From contig NZ_MUNY01000072.1 of assembly GCF_002002735.1 (NCBI RefSeq), forward strand, positions 124,001 through 188,000: DNA of 64,000 bases. Direction: 5' to 3'. The notes beneath the pieces were generated by a model that saw only the letters and a list, made by a program, of their open reading frames with translations, did not search any database and was not told the DNA's origin. Shown piece after piece: positions 17,915-27,337 of this stretch. This DNA is from Algoriphagus sp. A40 (GTDB lineage Bacteria; Bacteroidota; Bacteroidia; Cytophagales; Cyclobacteriaceae). The first letter of the stretch is position 1. Each line of letters opens with the position of its first letter. The position numbers were made by a program, and so were the translations under genes.

Positions 17915-18919
17915 GTGAAAAACAAATGGATCACCGGGTTGGAATTTTATCGATACCTGACTTTGCAAAAAGTCTCCAATTACCTGCTTTTAAGGAGTTC
18001 TTTTCGCCTAAGTCAAGTCCTCCACAGGCCAATTATGTGGGGAAAACCAACTACACTCAGCATCGAACCGACTACCAGCTGCAACTTGAGATGTCCTGAG
18101 TGTCCTTCGGGCTTGAGGTCTTTCACCCGACCAACAGGAATGCTACAGGAAAAGCTTTTTGAATCCGTGATCGATCAGGTCAAGGGGCATCTTTCCTGGC
18201 TGCACCTGTACTTTCAGGGCGAGCCTTTTTTGAACTCCCGATTTCTGGAAATGGTCAACTACGCCGATTCCAAAGGCATTTTCACCTCCACCTCCACCAA
18301 TGCGCATTACCTTCACGCGAAGCAAGTGGATGAACTTTTGAAAAGCGGCTTGAAGCAGCTAATCGTGTCTATGGACGGAATCACGCAGGAAGTCTATGAA
18401 AAATACCGGGTGGGAGGAAATCTGGAAAAAGTGCAGGAGGGACTCAAAATGCTGGTTTCGGAGCGAAAGAAAGCGCGACAGAACTTTCCTAGAATCGTCC
18501 TTCAATTCCTGGTAACCGGACAAAATGAGCATCAGCTTCCAGCATTGAAAACCTGGGCCAAAAACATGGAAGTGGACGAACTTCAGCTCAAAACCACTCA
18601 AATCTATGATTTCGAAAACGGCTCGGAATTGATTCCATCAGACCTAGGCTACTCCAGATATATTCCTGTCGGAAACGGCCAATGGAAACTGAAAAAGAAG
18701 CCCGAAAACAAATGCTGGAGAATGTGGGAAGGTGCCGTAGTAACTTGGGATGGAAAAGTGGTCCCCTGTTGCTTTGACAAGGATGCAAGCCATGTGATGG
18801 GCGAGTTAAAGGAGCAACCTCTGGCTTCAATTTGGAATTCTTTGGCTTATATCAAATTCAGAAAACAACTCCTTTCAGACCGGACTCAGATCGAGATTTG
18901 CAGAAATTGCACCGAATAG
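17915..18919 (+). CDS. Radical SAM protein with SPASM domain
   Basis: A 334-residue radical S-adenosylmethionine enzyme. The cluster motif CNLRCPEC gives Cys56, Cys60 and Cys63 in IEPTTSCNLRCPECPSG. The C-terminal SPASM region has CWRMWEGAVVTWDGKVVPCC and a final ICRNC, likely binding extra clusters. I start at GTG 17915, because the segment WITGLEFYRYLTLQKVSNYL that follows matches the N-terminus of close family members. A TTG at 17843 would add 24 hydrophobic residues. It sits at the head of the polysaccharide genes and may modify a sugar or peptide; substrate unknown. Confidence 0.82.
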   Translation: MKNKWITGLEFYRYLTLQKVSNYLLLRSSFRLSQVLHRPIMWGKPTTLSIEPTTSCNLRCPECPSGLRSFTRPTGMLQEKLFESVIDQVKGHLSWLHLYFQGEPFLNSRFLEMVNYADSKGIFTSTSTNAHYLHAKQVDELLKSGLKQLIVSMDGITQEVYEKYRVGGNLEKVQEGLKMLVSERKKARQNFPRIVLQFLVTGQNEHQLPALKTWAKNMEVDELQLKTTQIYDFENGSELIPSDLGYSRYIPVGNGQWKLKKKPENKCWRMWEGAVVTWDGKVVPCCFDKDASHVMGELKEQPLASIWNSLAYIKFRKQLLSDRTQIEICRNCTE

Positions 18920-18979
18920 GGATGACCGTTTGAGGCTTGAAGCCTAGTTTTTGGACCTATATTTGGTAGAATTAAGAAA

Positions 18980-19006
18980 TTGACGGATTTTTAAATCCCA
19001 TATTTG
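18980..19006 (+). promoter_or_regulatory. Candidate promoter of the polysaccharide export operon
   Basis: TTG at 18980-18982 and CATATTTG at 18999-19006 fit the Bacteroidota -33/-7 pattern with one mismatch. Between them an inverted repeat GGATTT-TT-AAATCC (18985-18998) could bind a regulator. The SLBB gene starts 33 bp downstream. Confidence 0.5.
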
Positions 19007-19038
19007 CCCGATATTCACCCGGAACAGCCTTTTAGATC

Positions 19039-21624
19039 ATGGTTTTATACACAAGAATCTGGTACTTTTTTGTCTTAGTTGTCCTGTTGATTGGTTCAGT
19101 TACCCAGACCAATGCCCAGCAAACCACTGATTTGACCACAATCAAAGTCGATGAGCTCTCCGATGAGCAAGTTTCCGAACTGGTCAAACGCGCCAATGAA
19201 GCAGGATTGGGAGTGGATGAATTTCTTCAAATGGCCCAACTCCGGGGTATGCCTTCTTCAGAAGTTGAAAAACTCCGAAACCGAATTCAGGAATTAGACA
19301 TGGGAGGTTCAGCATCTCGGAGCTCAAATGCCTCCAGTAGGGATCCCCGTCAGCAATTGGATTTAAATGAAATTACCAAAGGACTTTACCAGCCTCAGGA
19401 AGAAATAGTAGCATCTGGAACCGAGAGTGAAATTTTTGGAACCTCTCTGTTTTATCAAAAAAACCGACGTTTGAGTTTTGAACCCAGTCTCAATCAGGCT
19501 ACACCGAAGAGTTATATTTTGGGCCCGGGAGATGTGGTATTCGTAGACATTTACGGTCAGTCCGAGCAATATTATGAAGCCACGGTCAATCCGGACGGGT
19601 TTGTCCTTTTGGACAATATTGGCCCTGTTTCTGTTTCGGGTAAAACTATCGAAGAAGCCACCGGAATCATCAAAAGCCGGGTTAGCAGATTTTATCCCGG
19701 ATTGTCTGGAGGCAATCCCACAACTTTCCTTCAGGTGACTTTGGGTAATGTCCGAACAATCAAAGTTCACATTTTGGGTGAGGTCAGATTGCCAGGCACT
19801 TTTACACTCAGTGCTTTTTCCACAGCGTTCAATGCCCTATATGCAGCCGGTGGTCCCAACGAAAACGGTACCATGCGAGCCATCAAGCTGGTCCGAAACA
19901 ATAAGCCAATAGCAGAAATTGATGTGTACGACCTTCTGATCAACGGGACTGCCAACCTGGATTTGCAGCTTCAGGACCAGGATGTTCTGTTGGTTTCGCC
20001 TTTTCAATCCAGGGTGAAACTTAATGGCGAGGTAAAGCGACCGATGAATTTCGAAATCGGATCGGAGGACACTTTTGAAAATCTCCTGAGCTACGCAGGC
20101 GGATTTACGGACTTGGCTTTCAAAGACCGGGTTGCCATATCTAGAATCACAGGAAATCAACGCTCAGTCTCTGATGTTTATCAAAACCAGTTTGGAATGT
20201 TTATTCTCAAAGGAGGCGATGAAATCACGGTGAGCAGGATATTGGACCGTTACAGCAACCGCGTTCAGATCAAAGGAGCAGTTTACCGTGAAGGCACTTT
20301 TGCGCTTTCAGAAGGATTGACATTGTCTCAACTGGTGAAAAATGCCGAGGGGCTCAGAGGAGATGCATACACTGAGCGGGCAAGTATTCTCAGAACCAAA
20401 GAAGACCTTAGCTCCGAAATGATTGAGGTCAATCTGAAGGACGTTTTGGCCGGAACCGCCCCCGATGTGGTTTTGAAACGAGAAGATGTGATTCGGATTT
20501 CCAGCATTTACGACATCCAGAATGAACGCTACGTTCAGATTCTAGGTGAGGTAAAAAAACCCGGAACCTACCCTTATTCCGAGTCCATGAAAATCGAGGA
20601 GCTGATTATCCTCGCAGGAGGCCTTCAGGAATCGGCAAATTCCCAGGACATCGAGATTGCAAGAAGACTGGAAGATTCTGATCTGGGAACTCTCTCGGAT
20701 ATCATACCAAGCCGTGTCAATCCGGATCTTTCCATCAGTCCCGACTCGCCCTCACTTCAGCCTTTTGATCAGGTGATCGTAAGAAAGCGGGCCAACTTCA
20801 CCATGCAGAAGCTCGTGGCAGTAGAAGGACAGGTGAATTCTCCCGGCATTTTTGCCATCCAAAGCTCCGTCGAACGGATTTCTGATTTGGTGAACAGAGC
20901 AGGTGGTCTCAATCAGTTTTCCTACGCAAAAGGTGCATCGCTGATCCGCCGAACGGAATTTTTCAACACCGAATCCGAACAGATCCGAAGACAGCGAAAT
21001 CTGGAAGCATTAAAAATGAAGCTGATCGAAGACCCCAATAATTCCGAGGCGCAGGAAGAATTGCTGCAGCGCCTCTTCCGGGATCTTCCCAAAGAAAAAG
21101 TGAATCCGGTAGATACCTTACTTGCCAATGCCAAAAAAGAATCCCTCGATCAGATCGCTGCCGGTACCCCTGGTTTTGCGGTGAAGCTCAAAGAATCTGA
21201 GGCGGTGGCGATAGATTTGGAAAAAATCATCCAAAATCCAGGTTCTGAGGAGGATTTGATTTTGGAAGAAGGCGACATCCTCTCTGTTCCGAAATTGCTC
21301 CAGACTGTCAGAATGCGGGGAGATGTGGTCTATCCGACGACACTTCGTCACGAAAATGGCAAGGGGCTGAAACATTACATCAATGGTGCAGGAGGATTTG
21401 AGCGAAGAGCCAACGAAAAACAAACTTACGTAGTCTATGCAAACGGGGCGGTAAAACGGACCAAGGGTTTCCTTGGAATCAAAAATTTCCCTCCAATTGA
21501 GCCCGGAGCAGAGGTAATTGTGCCGACCAAAGGTCCGAAAGTTCCGCTTCGACTTGGAGATATAGTCGGCGTAACAACGGGTTTGGCAACTTTGGTATTG
21601 GTCATGTCTCAAATCAACTGGTAA
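19039..21624 (+). CDS. Large SLBB-domain polysaccharide export protein (Wza-like)
   Basis: An 861-residue exported protein with a signal peptide (about 1-26). After a helical region comes the polysaccharide-export domain YILGPGDVVFVDIYGQSEQ (about 155-240). At least six SLBB repeats follow, each with a G-x-V/G-x-x-x-PG start: ILGEVRLPGTF, NGEVKRPMNF, KGAVYREGTF, LGEVKKPGTY, EGQVNSPGIF and RGDVVYPTTL. The hydrophobic C-terminus (GDIVGVTTGLATLVLVMSQ) may be a membrane segment. Wza-family proteins form the outer-membrane channel for capsule or exopolysaccharide. The stop shares one base with the next gene's ATG. No Wzc tyrosine kinase is encoded nearby. Confidence 0.9.
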   Translation: MVLYTRIWYFFVLVVLLIGSVTQTNAQQTTDLTTIKVDELSDEQVSELVKRANEAGLGVDEFLQMAQLRGMPSSEVEKLRNRIQELDMGGSASRSSNASSRDPRQQLDLNEITKGLYQPQEEIVASGTESEIFGTSLFYQKNRRLSFEPSLNQATPKSYILGPGDVVFVDIYGQSEQYYEATVNPDGFVLLDNIGPVSVSGKTIEEATGIIKSRVSRFYPGLSGGNPTTFLQVTLGNVRTIKVHILGEVRLPGTFTLSAFSTAFNALYAAGGPNENGTMRAIKLVRNNKPIAEIDVYDLLINGTANLDLQLQDQDVLLVSPFQSRVKLNGEVKRPMNFEIGSEDTFENLLSYAGGFTDLAFKDRVAISRITGNQRSVSDVYQNQFGMFILKGGDEITVSRILDRYSNRVQIKGAVYREGTFALSEGLTLSQLVKNAEGLRGDAYTERASILRTKEDLSSEMIEVNLKDVLAGTAPDVVLKREDVIRISSIYDIQNERYVQILGEVKKPGTYPYSESMKIEELIILAGGLQESANSQDIEIARRLEDSDLGTLSDIIPSRVNPDLSISPDSPSLQPFDQVIVRKRANFTMQKLVAVEGQVNSPGIFAIQSSVERISDLVNRAGGLNQFSYAKGASLIRRTEFFNTESEQIRRQRNLEALKMKLIEDPNNSEAQEELLQRLFRDLPKEKVNPVDTLLANAKKESLDQIAAGTPGFAVKLKESEAVAIDLEKIIQNPGSEEDLILEEGDILSVPKLLQTVRMRGDVVYPTTLRHENGKGLKHYINGAGGFERRANEKQTYVVYANGAVKRTKGFLGIKNFPPIEPGAEVIVPTKGPKVPLRLGDIVGVTTGLATLVLVMSQINW

Positions 21625-22691
21625 TGGCAGAGTCAAAGCATTTTTCCGGAAACCAGTTTACACTGAAGGAGGTCGTCCAAAACCTGATGGAGTGGATGGC
21701 ATTTTTCCTTTCTCAGTGGAAAATCCTGGTACTTGCAGGTGTAGTCGGAATGGGATTGGGAGCCTTGGTTTCGAAATTCAAAAAGCCGGTTTTTCACGCC
21801 GAAACCTCTTTTGTGCTAGAGGAAGGGGACGCAGGAGGAATCGGACAAATGTCCGGTTTGGCGTCATTGGTTGGGGTGAATCTCGGTTCTCTGGGAAGTA
21901 CCAGCGGACTTTTTCAGGGGGACAACATTATGGAGCTTTACCGCTCAGACCGGATGCTTGGTGAGACAATGCTCAGCCCTTTCAGCGAAAACCAAATGTT
22001 GATTGACCGTTTTGTTGAGTTCGAAAAATTGGATGAAAAGTGGGCTTCAAAGGTGGATTTTTCTTCCCTGGATTTTTCTGTGCCAAGAGAACAATTCACA
22101 GTTACCCAAGATTCAGTCGTCAAGGAAGTGGCCAAACTGATTAGGGAAAACCAACTCAGCGTTTCCAAACCTGACCGAAAGCTGAGCATCATCCAGGTAA
22201 GTATTTCTTCGAAGGACGAGCATTTTGCCAAAGCATTCAACGAAAAGCTGGTTGAAAAAGTGAATACTTTCTACTTCGAAACCAAGACCAAAAAAACCGG
22301 AGAAAACCTCTCCATTCTTCAAACCCAAGCCGATAGCGTGAGGTCCATTTTGGACGAAAGCATCGGAGCTTATGCCTCTGCCCAAGATCGTGTACCCAAT
22401 GCCAACCCATTGTTAAATTCAGCTAATGTGGAAAGTAGAAAACGGCAAATCGACGTACAGGCAACCGGAGCAGTTTATCAGGAAATCGTCAAAAACCTGG
22501 AGATCGCAAAAGTCAATCACCGCAACAATTCCCCTTTGATCCAGATCATCGACTCCCCGAGGCTTCCACTGAAGCGATCGGAAGTCCGATTGGTAAAAGG
22601 TGTAGTTTTGGGGGCTGTAATCACCGGCCTATTGGTATTTTTCGGACTTTATTTCCGCAGATTATACCAAAAACATGTGCAGGAAAGCTAA
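21624..22691 (+). CDS. Wzz-type chain-length determinant / polysaccharide copolymerase
   Basis: A 355-residue inner-membrane protein with the classical layout: a short cytoplasmic N-terminus, a first transmembrane helix (about 36-52), a large periplasmic coiled-coil region (about 60-325) and a second helix (about 326-345, VVLGAVITGLLVFFGLYF). Such proteins set polymer chain length and link polymerase to the export channel. There is no kinase domain, so it is not a full Wzc. It overlaps the SLBB gene by one base, typical of an export pair. Confidence 0.87.
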   Translation: MAESKHFSGNQFTLKEVVQNLMEWMAFFLSQWKILVLAGVVGMGLGALVSKFKKPVFHAETSFVLEEGDAGGIGQMSGLASLVGVNLGSLGSTSGLFQGDNIMELYRSDRMLGETMLSPFSENQMLIDRFVEFEKLDEKWASKVDFSSLDFSVPREQFTVTQDSVVKEVAKLIRENQLSVSKPDRKLSIIQVSISSKDEHFAKAFNEKLVEKVNTFYFETKTKKTGENLSILQTQADSVRSILDESIGAYASAQDRVPNANPLLNSANVESRKRQIDVQATGAVYQEIVKNLEIAKVNHRNNSPLIQIIDSPRLPLKRSEVRLVKGVVLGAVITGLLVFFGLYFRRLYQKHVQES

Positions 22692-22704
22692 GCTCTAGGC
22701 TGCC

Positions 22705-23997
22705 ATGTTCGAAAAACTAAACCTGCTCATCCCGCTCGGAAATTTTATCCGAAACAAATCGATCCAGAATTTCCTTTTTCTGGCGGTCATTCAGTCATCC
22801 AATGTGCTGATCTCTATCATTTCAATGCCACTCTTGATTCAGAGCATAGGAGTAGATCAATTTGGATTGGTGAATCTGGCTCTTTCAGTGATTGTTTTGC
22901 TGAATATTTTGGTGGTATTTGGATATAATCTGACCGCCCCAAGAGAGGTGGCTCAAAACAGCGAGGATAAGACTGCCTTATCCCATATCGTGTCCAATAT
23001 TTTCTCGGCAAAATTTCTTCTTGCCTGCATTGCGTCACTGATCATTCTTGTTGGCGCATTCGGCTTTGGGTTGTTTCAGGAGTACCGCTTGATTTTGGTG
23101 TTTTCATTGCTTTTGCTTTTTTCAGAGGCTTCCCTTCCGCTTTGGTTTTTCCAGGGCATGGAAAAAATGAAAATGGTGTCTATCGCCAACATCTTTTCCA
23201 AGTTGCTTTTTCTCATGGGGATCGTTTTGTTCATCCATTCCCCGGAGCAAAGCAAGTGGGTTAACTTTATGCTGGGATTTTTGGGGGTAGGAATCAATCT
23301 TCTATTGTTAGGCTACATTCATACTTTTCTTGGAATCCGCTTTTACAGACCTGAATTTTCAGCGATATGGAAAAGCCTTAAAGACAACATTTTATTGTTC
23401 TTCAGCAGCTTTGCAAGTTTTATCTCTATCAATGGCGGGCTCATTATTCTGAGTTTTTTCTCTGGAGCAGAAACCCTTGGAATGTACAGTTTGGCTGAAA
23501 GAGTCATTATGGTTTTGAGACTCTTTCCCGCCTTGATTATTCAAGCGATTTTCCCAAATGCTGCCAAACTTTTTAAAGAGAATCCAGTAGAATTTAACCG
23601 TTTTCTTAAAGGAGTTTATTTGCGGGTATTGCTTTTTGGGGCATTTATAGCCGGTGGAGCGTATTTGGCAGCGCCATGGATAATCCAGGTACTTTCCAGA
23701 TCCGAGCTGAGAGAATCAGTAGTTTATCTTCAGATACTTTCTGCAGTACCTTTTTTGGCATGTCTTAATATTGGAAATATTACGATTATGTTGGTTTCGG
23801 ATCTCAAAGAACTGCTTTTCAAGGCAAGTTGGATGATGTGTGTTTACATGGTTGTAGTCTCTGCGTTCCTGACTTCCAAGATGGGAGGAATTGGCCTTTG
23901 TATCGGCATCATTTCTACAGAAATTATCGTGTTCTTAATTTGTCTGGTTCTCCTTTACAGACATAATCGAACTTTGTTTCATGGCTTTTACTCCTGA
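22705..23997 (+). CDS. wzx: Oligosaccharide flippase (Wzx-like, MOP superfamily)
   Basis: A 430-residue protein with about 12 hydrophobic helices along its length. The N-terminal NFLFLAVIQSSNVLISIISMPLL-type region and the FGLVNLALSVIV and FSGAETLGMYSLAERV segments fit the Wzx/polysaccharide-synthesis family. It would move undecaprenyl-linked repeat units across the inner membrane. It follows the chain-length gene by 13 bases and overlaps the next glycosyltransferase by 17 bp. Confidence 0.85.
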   Translation: MFEKLNLLIPLGNFIRNKSIQNFLFLAVIQSSNVLISIISMPLLIQSIGVDQFGLVNLALSVIVLLNILVVFGYNLTAPREVAQNSEDKTALSHIVSNIFSAKFLLACIASLIILVGAFGFGLFQEYRLILVFSLLLLFSEASLPLWFFQGMEKMKMVSIANIFSKLLFLMGIVLFIHSPEQSKWVNFMLGFLGVGINLLLLGYIHTFLGIRFYRPEFSAIWKSLKDNILLFFSSFASFISINGGLIILSFFSGAETLGMYSLAERVIMVLRLFPALIIQAIFPNAAKLFKENPVEFNRFLKGVYLRVLLFGAFIAGGAYLAAPWIIQVLSRSELRESVVYLQILSAVPFLACLNIGNITIMLVSDLKELLFKASWMMCVYMVVVSAFLTSKMGGIGLCIGIISTEIIVFLICLVLLYRHNRTLFHGFYS

Positions 23998-24928
23998 GGC
24001 TTCGGTCGCAATTATTCTCGTCAACTGGAACGGATTTGACTTTACCAAAGCCTGTTTGGAATCGCTGGGTAAAGTTGATTTCCCTGATTTCAAGGTGATT
24101 TTGGTGGATAACGGTTCACAAAACGAGGAAGGGGCAAGATTAAAAAAAACTTTTCCAGAGGTCGAGCTGATCCAAAATTCAGCAAATCTCGGATTTGCAG
24201 GAGGAAATAATGAAGGAATCCGGTTTGCATTGAATCAGGGCTTTTCCCATGTGATGCTCCTCAACAACGACACGGAGGTAGAGCCGGATTTCTTGGGAGA
24301 AATGATGCTAAAGCTCAATCAGCATCCGAGGTGGGGAGTGGTCCAGCCTTTGATACTTTTTCTTCATGACAAAAAGCAAATCTGGAGTGCCGGTGGCAAA
24401 TGGATCGCATCAATCTGCCGGACAATAACTTTGGGAGATCGGGAGCCTATTTCCGATTACCGGCCTAAAAAGTCAGAATTAGACTGGGCGACCGGCTGCT
24501 GTATGCTTGTTTCCAAGGAAGCGATTTTGGAAGCGGGACTACTCAATGAACAGTACTTCGCGTATTTCGAAGATGTGGAATGGTCACTTCGATTTCAGAA
24601 AGCTGGATTTGGAATTGGCCTAGCCGAGAAAGCAGTCATTTATCATGAAGCAGGAGCCTCTTCAAAGAAAATTCATTCTGAGGGAACACTCAGTGCCCGG
24701 GTTTTTTATTACCATGTCCGAAACCAGTTTTTTCTGATTCGCGGTAACAGCCAAACGACGGGGAGTTTTAGCAAAACTCTTGGAGGGCTAATCTATAATC
24801 TAGGCCGGTTTTTTCTCTGGATGGGATATTTTCTATTTCGGAGAAGGTTTCAAAAACTTAAAGCGGTAGCACAGGGCATCCGTGATGGCCTCACCGAACC
24901 CCTTCAATCCGCTCCAAAATGGCTCTGA
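23981..24928 (+). CDS. Glycosyltransferase family 2
   Basis: A 315-residue GT-A fold enzyme of the rhamnosyltransferase/GT2 type. Typical features are AIILVNWNGFDFTKACL at the nucleotide-binding start, ILVDNGSQNE, NLGFAGGNNEG and the metal-binding region MLLNNDTEVEPDF. Later segments are DWATGCCMLVSKEAIL and FAYFEDVEWSLRFQKAG. It would add one sugar to the growing lipid-linked unit at the inner face of the membrane. Start codon ATG 23981 lies inside the flippase gene; its end overlaps the next gene by 10 bp. Confidence 0.9.
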   Translation: MAFTPEASVAIILVNWNGFDFTKACLESLGKVDFPDFKVILVDNGSQNEEGARLKKTFPEVELIQNSANLGFAGGNNEGIRFALNQGFSHVMLLNNDTEVEPDFLGEMMLKLNQHPRWGVVQPLILFLHDKKQIWSAGGKWIASICRTITLGDREPISDYRPKKSELDWATGCCMLVSKEAILEAGLLNEQYFAYFEDVEWSLRFQKAGFGIGLAEKAVIYHEAGASSKKIHSEGTLSARVFYYHVRNQFFLIRGNSQTTGSFSKTLGGLIYNLGRFFLWMGYFLFRRRFQKLKAVAQGIRDGLTEPLQSAPKWL

Positions 24929-26313
24929 TTTTTTTCATAGCAATAGCATTTGCTGTGGGCGCCGGATTTTTGTGGGTGCTGCAGGAGATGATTTTCAAAG
25001 GCAAATGGAGCTATTTCATTTTCTTTCTGGCGGCGTATCTTCCCTTTTACATCACAAGTCTCAGCGTAATTTTCCTGGCTACACGCTCTCCGGAGGTAGT
25101 TGGAATATTTCAGGTGCTAAAAGAAGCCGTGGTTTTAGTCGCCATTTTGGTCTTTATTTTTTATAACAAAAGAATTTTCAATTACCCATTTCGGCTTCGA
25201 TCAACTGACTGGCTGATGCTGGCTTTATTGAGTCTGGCATTTTTATACTTGCTCCTTCCACTGGGACAAGCTTCCTTTTTCAATAAGGCCCTGTATTTTA
25301 AAAGCATGTTGATCCCGGGACTTGTTTATTTTCTGGGAAGAAACACCACGTTTGACGAAGTTGAAATCAACTGGATTTTTAAGCTTATTTTCTCCGTGGC
25401 TATTGGGGCCTTTTTGGTCAATTGTATCGAACACTACTTTTTAAATGCCCATTTACAGCAATTCACTGGCTATTCCCTTTATAATCTGGTGATCAACAAC
25501 ATTGATCCAACCGGAAATTTTGGTCTGACCTGGACATTTGAAACCCAGGCAGTGACGAAGCGGTTGGCCAGCTTTTTTTCAGATCCCCTGGAGTTGGCGA
25601 GTTCAGTGCTGATGGGTTTTGCAGCGGGACTGATCTGGTTTTTGACTTCTAAAAAAGAATACAACTGGCCATACTTAATGGTAATGGGATGCTCGATGGG
25701 AAGTTTGGTTTTTTCCGCTTCCCGCGCCGCTTTTGGGGCATTCTTTATCATGATCTTTTTCGTGGCATTGGTTTTCAGGTTGTACAAGCTGATCGGAGCG
25801 GGATTTTTTGCTTTATTGGGTTTTGGGATCTATGTAGTGGCCTTTGGTTCAGATGATTTTTACTTTTTCGTGATTGATACACTCACCTTTGAAAATACCT
25901 CCAGTATCGGCCACGTTGTCGAATGGCTTTTGGCTCTGGATTCTATGGTAGCCAATCCCCTTGGAATCGGACTGGCCATGAGTGGCAATTTTGGCAGCGT
26001 AGCCGATGAATTACGAGTCGGGGGTGAAAATCAATTTTTAATCTATGGTGTTCAGATGGGCTGGTTGGGGATGTTTCTCTATATTTTTCTTTTGATATCC
26101 AGCGTAAAAAACTCCATTCTTGTATTCCGAACCACAGACAATTTGGGGATAGCCAGAATTTCATTTACCGGCGGAGTGGTAAAAGTCGGGTTACTTTTGC
26201 CCCTTTTCACTGCGAATGTGGAAATTTACACCTATGTCTCGTGGATATCCTGGTGGATGATCGGGTTAAGTATCCACGAATATTCCTTTTTAAAATCATT
26301 GGGGAAAAACTAA
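24919..26313 (+). CDS. Polysaccharide polymerase / O-antigen ligase family membrane protein
   Basis: A 464-residue protein with about 10-12 transmembrane helices. Between helices lies a periplasmic loop containing VINNIDPTGNFGLTWTFETQ and TKRLASFFSDPLELAS. A late loop has IGLAMSGNFGSVADELRVGG ahead of ENQFL. This pattern, with its R-rich loop, suits Wzy polymerases or WaaL ligases. Position between a glycosyltransferase and a methyltransferase in an export cluster favours Wzy. The choice is inference; topology alone does not decide. Confidence 0.78.
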   Translation: MALIFFIAIAFAVGAGFLWVLQEMIFKGKWSYFIFFLAAYLPFYITSLSVIFLATRSPEVVGIFQVLKEAVVLVAILVFIFYNKRIFNYPFRLRSTDWLMLALLSLAFLYLLLPLGQASFFNKALYFKSMLIPGLVYFLGRNTTFDEVEINWIFKLIFSVAIGAFLVNCIEHYFLNAHLQQFTGYSLYNLVINNIDPTGNFGLTWTFETQAVTKRLASFFSDPLELASSVLMGFAAGLIWFLTSKKEYNWPYLMVMGCSMGSLVFSASRAAFGAFFIMIFFVALVFRLYKLIGAGFFALLGFGIYVVAFGSDDFYFFVIDTLTFENTSSIGHVVEWLLALDSMVANPLGIGLAMSGNFGSVADELRVGGENQFLIYGVQMGWLGMFLYIFLLISSVKNSILVFRTTDNLGIARISFTGGVVKVGLLLPLFTANVEIYTYVSWISWWMIGLSIHEYSFLKSLGKN

Positions 26314-26315
26314 AC

Positions 26316-27191
26316 ATGATCCTTCATCGAAAATGCCCGATATGCAATTCGGAAAATCTCCGTGGGTATGCAATAGACACCACCAGAAAAGGACCGCATA
26401 TCTCAAGAGTACAATGTAATTCTTGCAAGCTTGTCTTTGCCAATCCCATGGCAGATGAAAAAGAACTGGAGGAATACTATAATCAATATTATGAAAAGGA
26501 CCTTTATGAGGCGATGAATTACAAAGCCTTGATTTTGAACCATTTTTCCAGAATTCAGGGTCTTCAAACCGAGTCCATAAAAAAAGAAGCTAGATATCTG
26601 AGCGGATTAGTTGCTGGATCCAAATTTCTAGACGTAGGCTGTGGTTTGGGCCTGGGACTGGCTTACGCAAACCAATTTGATTGTGAACTTTATGCGACAG
26701 AATTTGACCAGGGAGCTCTGGATTTTGTCTCGGATCATTTCGCAGTTAAAACTTTCAGAGGCGATGTTTGGTCGGCTAATTACCCGGATGATTTTTTTGA
26801 TTTTATCCACATTTCCCATGTAATCGAGCATGTTTTGGATCCAAAGGCCTATGTCCGGGAAATGAAAAGGATTGTGAAGCCTGGAGGAATTATTGCCATC
26901 GGTACTCCGGATATCTCCAGTAACCTTTACAAATTTTATCGGTGGACTAATCTGGTCAGACTAAAGGTTCCTGATGTAATCGATGGTTTAGAACATACCT
27001 TCATTTTTCCAAAGTCGGTTTTGAAATCGCTTTGTGAAATTGAAGGAATGAAAGTACTGGATCATTTTACCCATTCTCTTGGAGAGAAAATCGGAAATTT
27101 AGTCCGGTACAAAATGCCCCTAAGCAAAAAAGTAAACCGGCTCATTCAAAATGCATTTCAGGTGAATCAATGGATTATTTGCCAAAAATGA
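26316..27191 (+). CDS. Zinc-ribbon class I SAM-dependent methyltransferase
   Basis: A 291-residue protein with two Cys pairs forming an N-terminal zinc ribbon (RKCPICNSENL and VQCNSCKLVF). A Rossmann methyltransferase domain follows, with motif I LDVGCGLGLGL and the downstream HISHVIEHVLDPKAYV segment. Such enzymes occur in polysaccharide loci and methylate sugars or lipid-linked intermediates. I start at ATG 26316, two bases after the polymerase stop codon; an upstream ATG at 26241 would read through the polymerase gene in another frame. The exact substrate is unknown. Confidence 0.82.
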   Translation: MILHRKCPICNSENLRGYAIDTTRKGPHISRVQCNSCKLVFANPMADEKELEEYYNQYYEKDLYEAMNYKALILNHFSRIQGLQTESIKKEARYLSGLVAGSKFLDVGCGLGLGLAYANQFDCELYATEFDQGALDFVSDHFAVKTFRGDVWSANYPDDFFDFIHISHVIEHVLDPKAYVREMKRIVKPGGIIAIGTPDISSNLYKFYRWTNLVRLKVPDVIDGLEHTFIFPKSVLKSLCEIEGMKVLDHFTHSLGEKIGNLVRYKMPLSKKVNRLIQNAFQVNQWIICQK

Positions 27192-27266
27192 AGCATTTGT
27201 TTAGGGGAGCCTGAATTTTCCTGCTGTTAATAAACTGACCGGAAAGGGGATCAACAACTGTTAGAA

Positions 27267-27295
27267 TTAGTATGGTAGATAAAGTTTAACTTTGC
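27267..27295 (+). promoter_or_regulatory. Internal promoter within the polysaccharide cluster
   Basis: TAACTTTGC at 27287-27295 is a perfect 9-base match to the extended -7 consensus TAnnTTTGC. TTAG at 27267-27270 may serve as a weak -33 box. It lies in the 146-bp gap before the next glycosyltransferase and would start a second transcript covering the four downstream genes. Confidence 0.6.
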
Positions 27296-27337
27296 GGAAA
27301 CCTCAATTAAATTTTTGAGAAAAGCCAAAATCCTGCT

